Assembly (NCBI GenBank): GCA_012800625.1
Contig: JAAZIY010000006.1
Coordinates: forward strand, 1-5,546
DNA from: Lentisphaerota bacterium
GTDB taxonomy: Bacteria; Verrucomicrobiota; Lentisphaeria; Oligosphaerales; Oligosphaeraceae
Length of the DNA: 5,546 nucleotides
Reading direction: 5' to 3'
Within the stretch, counting starts at the first letter, position 1. The number at the start of each line of letters is the position of its first letter. The position numbers and the translations under genes are program-made. The notes below the pieces were generated by a model that saw only the letters and a list, made by a program, of their open reading frames with translations, was not told where the DNA came from and ran no database searches. Shown here one piece after another: positions 1 to 4,707 of the stretch.

Positions 1-42
1 AACGCACTTTTGGGCAGAAATTTTAATTTTAAACGAAGACTA

Positions 43-82
43 CTTGGTGTGTCTTAGTGTAGCTTCGTGTGTCTTCGTGTCC
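43..82 (+). repeat. Degenerate 10-bp tandem repeat, four units
   Basis: Four head-to-tail units of exactly 10 bp can be read: CTTGGTGTGT, CTTAGTGTAG, CTTCGTGTGT and CTTCGTGTCC, with the shared core CTTnGTGT. The period equals about one DNA helical turn. The same unit appears on the opposite strand between about 117 and 146. I recall similar CTTCGTGT-type intergenic repeats from PVC-group and some deltaproteobacterial genomes, but this was not checked. No coding role is apparent. Confidence 0.75.
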
Positions 83-140
83 AAATTCCTGCCAGACCAT
101 CTTTTTGGACGGGTTCTAAGTTACACTAAGGCACACGAAG
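63..140. repeat. Long imperfect inverted repeat formed by the 10-bp arrays
   Basis: Bases 63-80 (CTTCGTGTGTCTTCGTGT) are complementary to 123-140 (ACACTAAGGCACACGAAG) at 16 of 18 positions. One of the two mismatches becomes a G-U pair if the plus strand is transcribed. Inside the 42-nt loop a second perfect 7-bp arm pair, GTCCAAA (79-85) with TTTGGAC (104-110), could form a nested stem. The right arm is itself made of the 10-bp units in reverse orientation (CTTCGTGTGC, CTTAGTGTAA, CTTAG on the minus strand). It begins directly after the stop codon of the GH-like gene. It could act as a 3' mRNA structure for that gene, but it has no clear U-tract and so is not a classical terminator. It could also be a small mobile or recombination-derived repeat. 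Confidence 0.6.
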
Positions 141-146
141 CCTAAG

Positions 147-2306
147 CTACTGCAGTTCTCTGATGAGCTGCTGGCAATTGAGAATTTTCTCCAGCAGTGT
201 GTTCTCATTGTAGTAGTAGTGGTTGCTGGCCTCGAAACCTATGCGCGAATCCAGTCGGCAGAGTTCGAGCAGCAGGGCGCACTGTTCCAGCTCTCCCTGC
301 AATGCGGTCAGCATACCGGCGCGGTCGCCGATTTTGCGTCGGCGCACGAACATGATCTGCAGCCAGGTGCTGAGGAAATGGCAGGAGCTGGCCTGGGCCA
401 CGCGCCACAGGTCTTCATAGGCTGGCAGCTTCTCGGCAGGCATGATTTGCCTGGCGTTCTGCAACACGTTCATGCCTACCTGCCAGAGTTCGGAGAGCTT
501 GCCGAAGGCCTCCTCGAAGCGTTGCCCCGGGTAGAAATCATGTCCGGTCCAAGTGCTGATGTCGTCATAGGGAAAACCCACCATGGTGGCCTTGTAGCCG
601 GTTTCTTGGGTAAAAAGCAGGTTGGCCGGGCCGTAGTTCTGCGGCGCGGTGTAGAGCTGTGCGGTGCCGTTTAAGGGAAAGTGTCTGAAAGCCTGGTCAA
701 AAAATGAGCAGGCCTTTAGTATTTCGCCGGCTGCCGCGCCAAATTTCTGTTGCAGCAGTTCCTCTTTGCTGATACTGAGCAGGGGCAGGTTACCGCCCGG
801 ATAGCCGCCCAGGGTCCAGCTCACCATGAAATCTTTCACTCCCAGGTTGCGCAAATTGCCTAAGTGCTCTTCGACCAGGCCGGGCACCGGGATGTAAGGC
901 GTCGCGGAGTTCTCCCAGGTGTTGTTGAGCTGCACCTTGGCGATAAGTGGAATACCCTGTTTGCGCGCTTTCTCGGCCAGGCGCACAAAGGTAGGCCCCG
1001 GGCCGGGCTTGGAGATGGAATAGTCGCTTACGCTGCCCCGAATGCCGCCGCAGCAATGTGTCTCCAAATGAGTTTCGCTGACCATTTGCAGCTTGACATT
1101 GGGTGGGAAGGCGGCGAGCAGCTCCTCGTCCCAGTCCGGCGCCCAACCCCAGCTCCAGGCGATGACCTCGGCCTGCGGGCTGGCCTTGTGCACGCCTTGC
1201 TCGATGGCCTGCAGGATTTCAACGATTACCTCCTGCGGGCTGCGCCTGGCGCAGAGCGGGCAGTCCGGCTGTTCTGCGGGCGGGGTTTTCGAGAAGCAGT
1301 TGGTCAGGTTTTCGGACATGGTGATGCATAAGACTCCTCCCAGCTCCGGCACTTTGCGGAAGAGTTCTTCGAGTCCTTTGCTAAGCATGTCGAGCACTTC
1401 CGGGTTGCTAGTACACAACGCGTAGAGGTCTGGATTGCTCTTCGAGACGGCTCCGCGCCAGGCGGGATGCAGTTTGAAGAAGGCCTCCGGCATGGCACGC
1501 GGTTCATTGATGTAAAGGATAAGCTTCAAACCGTGTTTTTGCAGACGGCGCACCAGTTTTTGCAGGTTTTGCAGGCGTTTTTCGCAGTCTTTGCTGTACT
1601 CGCTTTGGCCAAACCAGGGCACCAGGCTGTAGAGCACGGCCTGCATCCAGACGGCATTGATGCCGCTGGCGGCATAGTCGGCGAGCAGTTGCTCCGGGTA
1701 TGGATCGGCAGCCTCGTCCAGAAGCGGGTCTCCATAGAGCGCGGAATATGAGTAGATAAGACGCAGCCCCCCGTCAGGCTCCGGCAGGCTGAGCTTTTCA
1801 TTGTACGAGGCATGCAGGAAGTCGAAGGGTTTTTCTTGGCGTTCCGGCAAAGTTGCCGTAGTCTCGAGGCGCCATTTTTTCAGCTTGCCGGTTTTTGCCA
1901 GCTGCAACTCGTCGAGTTCCGCGTATTGCGGGGGGGTCAGCTGCGGCTTGAAATTGCCCATTTTAGTCCACAGGAAGTCGTCCTCACGCAGGATATACTC
2001 CAGTTTTTCGGCGCTCCAGTCCAAGGCCAGCAATAATTGTTCATAGCTTAGCAGATGCCAATTTTGCCGTATAATGGTCTGATAGCCGCGTTTTAGCCAG
2101 AGCTCGCAGAGCGAGTCGTCGGGTTCGAGGCCGAGCTGCTCGCCGGCCTGCAGCAGTTTTTCCTGGCTGCAGCCGAGCATTTTGGCCAGTCTGGGCAGTG
2201 GTATTATGCCCCAGTTGCGCCACAGCACCGCCTGCCATGTGCTGGGAAAATGCCGGAAACTTAGCGCCGGCTTCTGCTTGCCTAAAGGTAGAACTGAAAC
2301 ATCCAT
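147..2306 (-). CDS. Putative cytoplasmic glycoside-hydrolase-like TIM-barrel protein
   Basis: The product is 719 aa, with no signal peptide or membrane segment, so it is likely cytosolic. I chose the ATG at 2306, which has GAAGG 8 nt upstream. An in-frame TTG at 2321 would add five residues (numbering below uses the 724-aa form).

Residues about 25-125 hold two similar helical, HTH-like segments, the second ending LREDDFLWTKMGNFKP. Residues about 185-510 look like a (beta/alpha)8 barrel: RLIYSYSALYGD, GINAVWMQAVLY, LKLILYINEP (E273), GVLCITMSEN (E337), EVIAWSWGWAPDWD, LQMVSETH (E416), AKVQLNNTWE (E470) and SWTLGGYPGGN. A CPLC motif lies at 354-357. The C-terminal part carries GPANLLF and ATMVGFPYDD, followed by a helical end.

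These motifs match a family I recall as hypothetical proteins in Lentisphaerota, Planctomycetota and Paenibacillus. Sugar hydrolysis is inferred from the barrel and its acidic strand ends; the substrate is unknown. The neighbouring genes give no functional clue. Confidence 0.72.
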   Translation of the reverse strand: MDVSVLPLGKQKPALSFRHFPSTWQAVLWRNWGIIPLPRLAKMLGCSQEKLLQAGEQLGLEPDDSLCELWLKRGYQTIIRQNWHLLSYEQLLLALDWSAEKLEYILREDDFLWTKMGNFKPQLTPPQYAELDELQLAKTGKLKKWRLETTATLPERQEKPFDFLHASYNEKLSLPEPDGGLRLIYSYSALYGDPLLDEAADPYPEQLLADYAASGINAVWMQAVLYSLVPWFGQSEYSKDCEKRLQNLQKLVRRLQKHGLKLILYINEPRAMPEAFFKLHPAWRGAVSKSNPDLYALCTSNPEVLDMLSKGLEELFRKVPELGGVLCITMSENLTNCFSKTPPAEQPDCPLCARRSPQEVIVEILQAIEQGVHKASPQAEVIAWSWGWAPDWDEELLAAFPPNVKLQMVSETHLETHCCGGIRGSVSDYSISKPGPGPTFVRLAEKARKQGIPLIAKVQLNNTWENSATPYIPVPGLVEEHLGNLRNLGVKDFMVSWTLGGYPGGNLPLLSISKEELLQQKFGAAAGEILKACSFFDQAFRHFPLNGTAQLYTAPQNYGPANLLFTQETGYKATMVGFPYDDISTWTGHDFYPGQRFEEAFGKLSELWQVGMNVLQNARQIMPAEKLPAYEDLWRVAQASSCHFLSTWLQIMFVRRRKIGDRAGMLTALQGELEQCALLLELCRLDSRIGFEASNHYYYNENTLLEKILNCQQLIRELQ

Positions 2307-2314
2307 GCTTTTAA

Positions 2315-2319
2315 CCTTC
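2315..2319 (-). promoter_or_regulatory. Ribosome binding site of the GH-like gene
   Basis: On the minus strand GAAGG is followed by an 8-nt spacer (TTAAAAGC) and ATG at 2306. This supports ATG 2306 over the in-frame TTG at 2321, which overlaps the GAAGG itself and has only a T-rich tract before it. Confidence 0.6.
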
Positions 2320-2524
2320 AAAAAACAAAAAATGGAATACTTTAAAACTTAATGCCTAATGCGAATTTGTCTAGAGTTGACAGGGATAAGTTGCAATGCG
2401 GTGGCGACAGAGAGCAGAACCATTTTTTGGACATCAAGTCACATTATGCACTGCCTGGCCTCTCATATTTTGCCGGCTTTACCTTTGTGTTTTTTCTATG
2501 TTCGGGCTTGCTATCTCAGGCATA

Positions 2525-2530
2525 TATAAT
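2525..2530 (+). promoter_or_regulatory. Probable -10 box of the argB promoter
   Basis: A perfect TATAAT lies at 2525-2530. The best -35 candidate is TTCGGG at 2501-2506 (18-bp spacing), which matches TTGACA poorly, so an activator or an unusual sigma preference is possible. Transcription would start near 2536-2538. That coincides with an in-frame ATG at 2536, upstream of the preferred argB start. Confidence 0.5.
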
Positions 2531-2580
2531 ACTTTATGATTTACGCCTTATATTCCCTATTCTCAACCCAGCTTTTCACC

Positions 2581-3468
2581 ATGTGCGATATGCAGCAATT
2601 GATAGCCAAAGCCGATGTTTTAGTCGAGGCACTGCCCTACATCCAGAAATTTCAGGGTCAGAGCATCCTGGTCAAGTTTGGCGGCAGCGCCATGGAGGAG
2701 CCTGCCGTCGTCCAGGGGGCTTTGCGCGACCTCGCCTTTTTGGCGGCTGCCGGTCTGCAGCCACTGCTGGTGCATGGCGGCGGCAAAGCCATCAGTGCCG
2801 AGCTTAAGAAGTACGGCATCGAGCCGCTGTTCATCAACGGCCTGCGCTACACCTGCGAAAAAACCATAAAGGTGGTGGACCAGGTGCTGCACGAGAAGAT
2901 CAACCGCGAGCTGCTGCGCTTCCTGCAGCAGGACTGTGGCGCGGAGGCCGCCGCGGTGTCCGGTAAAAATGTGCTGCGCTGCGAACGCATCAGCACGCCG
3001 GACTTGGAAACTGGCCAGCCTCTGGACCTGGGCTATGTGGGGCGAGTGGTGAATGTCGACACCGAGCAACTGGGCTGGATACTCAAGCGCCGGCAAATCC
3101 CGGTCATCACCCCCTTGGCCTGCGACATGAACGGGCAGGCATACAATATCAATGCCGACATGGCCGCCTGTGTTATCGCGGCGCAAATGAAGGTCTGTAA
3201 ACTGGTCTTTCTCAGCGATGTGCCCGGAGTGTTGCAAGACCCTGAAGACCCCAGCAGTCTCATCTCCAGTATCTATTGCGAAGAAATCCCGGAAATGGCG
3301 CGCCGGGGAAGCATCTCAGGCGGCATGCTGCCCAAGCTGGAAAGCGCCGCCCAAGCCATCGCCGAAGGCGTGGGCAAGGTGCACCTGATCGACGGCAGGC
3401 TGAAACACGCGCTGCTGTTGGAAATATTCACCGACCAGGGCATAGGAACACAAATATTGAAAAAATAA
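2581..3468 (+). CDS. argB: N-acetylglutamate kinase
   Basis: ArgB phosphorylates N-acetyl-L-glutamate with ATP, the second step of arginine biosynthesis, in the cytosol. From ATG 2581 the protein is 295 aa, a normal length.

Family signatures, in order: VKFGGSAM (31-38, nucleotide-binding Lys32 and glycines), VHGGGKAI (64-71), INGLRYT (85-91, substrate Arg89), LGYVGRV (150-156), YNINADMAA (188-196), FLSDVPGVL (210-218), SISGGMLPKLES (244-255, ATP-binding Lys252) and HLIDGRLKHALLLEIFTDQGIGT (268-290). The N-terminal segment MQQLIAKADVLVEALPYIQKF matches the extra helix of hexameric, arginine-inhibited kinases, which the short E. coli enzyme lacks. Feedback inhibition by arginine is therefore inferred.

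The start is uncertain. ATG 2581 and ATG 2590 fit the family, while ATG 2536 would add 15 residues (MIYALYSLFSTQLFT). None of the three has a clear Shine-Dalgarno sequence. No other ornithine-branch gene is adjacent on this strand; argB is convergent with pyrB. Confidence 0.96.
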   Translation: MCDMQQLIAKADVLVEALPYIQKFQGQSILVKFGGSAMEEPAVVQGALRDLAFLAAAGLQPLLVHGGGKAISAELKKYGIEPLFINGLRYTCEKTIKVVDQVLHEKINRELLRFLQQDCGAEAAAVSGKNVLRCERISTPDLETGQPLDLGYVGRVVNVDTEQLGWILKRRQIPVITPLACDMNGQAYNINADMAACVIAAQMKVCKLVFLSDVPGVLQDPEDPSSLISSIYCEEIPEMARRGSISGGMLPKLESAAQAIAEGVGKVHLIDGRLKHALLLEIFTDQGIGTQILKK

Positions 3469-3475
3469 TTGCGTC

Positions 3476-3503
3476 CTGGGCAAAACCGCCGTGTTTCCAC
3501 CAG
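3476..3503. terminator. Weak hairpin in the argB/pyrB convergent gap
   Basis: CTGG (3476-3479) pairs with CCAG (3500-3503), and AAAC (3483-3486) pairs with GTTT (3493-3496), separated by a 3x3 internal loop and closed by a 6-nt loop. T-rich sequence follows on the plus strand (GTTTTATTTG), and a run of six Ts lies further on in the minus direction. A bidirectional terminator would be expected between convergent genes 40 bp apart, but this stem is short and imperfect, so the call is tentative. Confidence 0.25.
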
Positions 3504-3508
3504 TCGTT

Positions 3509-4621
3509 TTATTTGATATTCATCATGTAGTAATTGGTTATTTCGTTGTCTCTGACGAATATGGTTGCGATTAGCGCGCTTCGTATCCACATCCCGTTGC
3601 GCATCTGCCGCCAGTATACCGCTCTGGGGTCATTGTCGCAGGCCGGGTCTATTTCGCTGCGTCTGGGCAGCGGATGCATAATTACCGCCTGCGGCGAGAG
3701 CCGTTTCAGGTCTTCGGCGGCGAAGGAGTATTCCGCCAGGTTGAATTTTGCCGGCTTCTCCTCCTCGCTGTCCCACTCATCCTGGATACGTGTCATATAG
3801 ATGGCGTCGGCCTCGCCTATGGTTGACTTGAAGTCTGCCGTCAGTTCGTAGGGCAGTCCGGCGGCGTCGAGCTGTGCCAGGATGTCAGTGCCTACCTGCA
3901 AGGCTCCCGGGGCGGCGAAGGTGATATGCACCTTAGGGTAGTGCGTGAGCAGCTTGGCCAGCGAGCGCACTGTGCGCCCGCGCGCCAGGTCGCCGCAAAA
4001 CACGATGTGCTTGCCTTCTATGCCGCCGCGCCTCTCGAAGCTGCGCTGCAGGGTGTAGATATCCAGCAGCGCTTGGGTAGGGTGCTGGTCCTTGCCCGAG
4101 CCGGCATTGATAATGGGCACCGGTCTTTCAGTGTTGGACAGCATCCAGGCGGTTTTTTCGGCTAGGCCCTGTTCCGGCGTGCGCATGATAAGCAGGTCGA
4201 AATATGAGCTGAAGGTGCGCATCGAGTCCATGCGTGACTCGCCTTTCATCTCGCTGGAGGTCGAGGAGTTGCGCACTTCTGCCGGCCTGATGCCCAATAT
4301 CTGGCAGGCGGCGTAAAACGAGAGGAAGGTCCTGCTGCTGGGCTGGGTGAAATCGAGCATGGCGCGCTTGTGCTTGAGCAGAATCGAGAGGAAGTCCATG
4401 CCGGTTTTGCTTTTGGCGATGCGGCGTATGCGCGTGGCCAGGTCGCAGAGCTTGTCCAGCGATTCGCGCTCAAATTGCTGCGCGATCAAAACATGGAAGG
4501 GCCTACCGTTATTCTGCACGAAATAATTCGCCTTCTCCTCCAGGGGCAGGCGCTGGAACACATCCCAGGGAATCTCGTCGAGATGCTTGCGTTTCAATAG
4601 AAAGCTATTCCAGTCCAACAC
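3509..4621 (-). CDS. pyrB: Aspartate carbamoyltransferase, catalytic chain (long form)
   Basis: The enzyme condenses carbamoyl phosphate with L-aspartate to give N-carbamoyl-aspartate, the first committed step of pyrimidine synthesis.

Aligned by eye with E. coli PyrB, the key sites are present. QPSSRTF (93-99, Arg97) replaces the usual STRTR phosphate loop. EMKGES (124-129, Lys126) matches the mobile 80s-loop lysine. MRTPEQG is at 146-152, with Thr148 where E. coli has His106. DQHPTQALLD (178-187), GDLARGRTVRSL (210-221), YMTRIQDE (275-282) and MHPLPRRSEID (315-325) follow.

The protein has 370 aa, against about 310 in E. coli. The extra length is mainly an N-terminal extension of about 40 residues plus a short C-terminal tail. 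I recall this long SSRT type from other bacterial phyla. The start is GTG at 4621, with AAAGGAGA upstream and an in-frame TGA shortly before it. A terminator isolates it from argF, so it needs its own promoter; only a weak -10-like TATACC (4642-4647) is visible. No pyrI is present in the window. Confidence 0.95.
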   Translation of the reverse strand: MLDWNSFLLKRKHLDEIPWDVFQRLPLEEKANYFVQNNGRPFHVLIAQQFERESLDKLCDLATRIRRIAKSKTGMDFLSILLKHKRAMLDFTQPSSRTFLSFYAACQILGIRPAEVRNSSTSSEMKGESRMDSMRTFSSYFDLLIMRTPEQGLAEKTAWMLSNTERPVPIINAGSGKDQHPTQALLDIYTLQRSFERRGGIEGKHIVFCGDLARGRTVRSLAKLLTHYPKVHITFAAPGALQVGTDILAQLDAAGLPYELTADFKSTIGEADAIYMTRIQDEWDSEEEKPAKFNLAEYSFAAEDLKRLSPQAVIMHPLPRRSEIDPACDNDPRAVYWRQMRNGMWIRSALIATIFVRDNEITNYYMMNIK

Positions 4622-4626
4622 GGCAG

Positions 4627-4634
4627 TCTCCTTT
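4627..4634 (-). promoter_or_regulatory. Strong ribosome binding site of pyrB
   Basis: AAAGGAGA on the minus strand ends 5 nt before the GTG at 4621 (GGAG-to-start spacing of 6). It is the best Shine-Dalgarno sequence in the window and fixes the unusual GTG start of pyrB. Confidence 0.8.
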
Positions 4635-4671
4635 GTGGCTAGGTATATTCAGTGAGTGGTGAAAACCGGGC

Positions 4672-4699
4672 AAAAAAAATCCCTGCCGTTTGGCAGGGA
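4672..4699 (-). terminator. Intrinsic terminator of argF
   Basis: On the minus strand a perfect 8-bp stem (TCCCTGCC / GGCAGGGA) with a 4-nt loop (AAAC) is followed directly by eight Ts. It begins 8 nt after the argF stop. This is a classical rho-independent terminator and should largely uncouple argF from the downstream pyrB. Confidence 0.93.
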
Positions 4700-4707
4700 C
4701 TGCGGAG

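Larger units (their letters stand above)
2307..2580. other. Divergent spacer between the GH-like gene and argB
   Basis: This stretch of about 270 bp separates two divergent starts and is visibly richer in A and T than the flanking genes. It holds the GH-like gene's ribosome binding site at one end and a TATAAT box at the other. A TTGACA at 2377-2382 on the plus strand has no matching -10 at the usual distance. A weak minus-strand pair (TTCGCA, then TAAAGT 16 bp later, close to 2343-2370) could serve the GH-like gene, but the match is poor. I see no riboswitch or small RNA gene. The open frame that starts at 2352 has no recognisable protein signature and runs into argB out of frame. Confidence 0.55.

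Noticed and set aside
18..33. AT-only 16-nt mirror-symmetric tract
   Set aside because: It is a mirror repeat, not an inverted repeat, so it cannot form a hairpin; it is probably just an AT-rich spacer, perhaps bent DNA.
2..141. Open frame entering from the left edge on the plus strand
   Set aside because: It is under 50 codons, falls in the 10-bp repeat arrays, and its translation shows no protein-like pattern.
864..1331. Open frame of 155 aa on the plus strand inside the GH-like gene
   Set aside because: It is a shadow of the long minus-strand gene; the composition is typical of antisense frames in GC-rich DNA.
2377..2382. Consensus -35 box TTGACA in the divergent spacer
   Set aside because: No -10-like sequence lies 16-18 bp downstream on the plus strand, so it is not supported as a promoter.
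2352..2807. Open frame of 151 aa on the plus strand, starting in the divergent spacer
   Set aside because: It runs into argB out of frame, its second half is a low-complexity Gly/Arg/Ala shadow translation, and it has no ribosome binding site or recognisable domain.
2620..3237. Open frame of 205 aa on the minus strand inside argB
   Set aside because: It is a His/Gln/Ala-rich shadow frame antisense to a well-supported gene, with no family signature.
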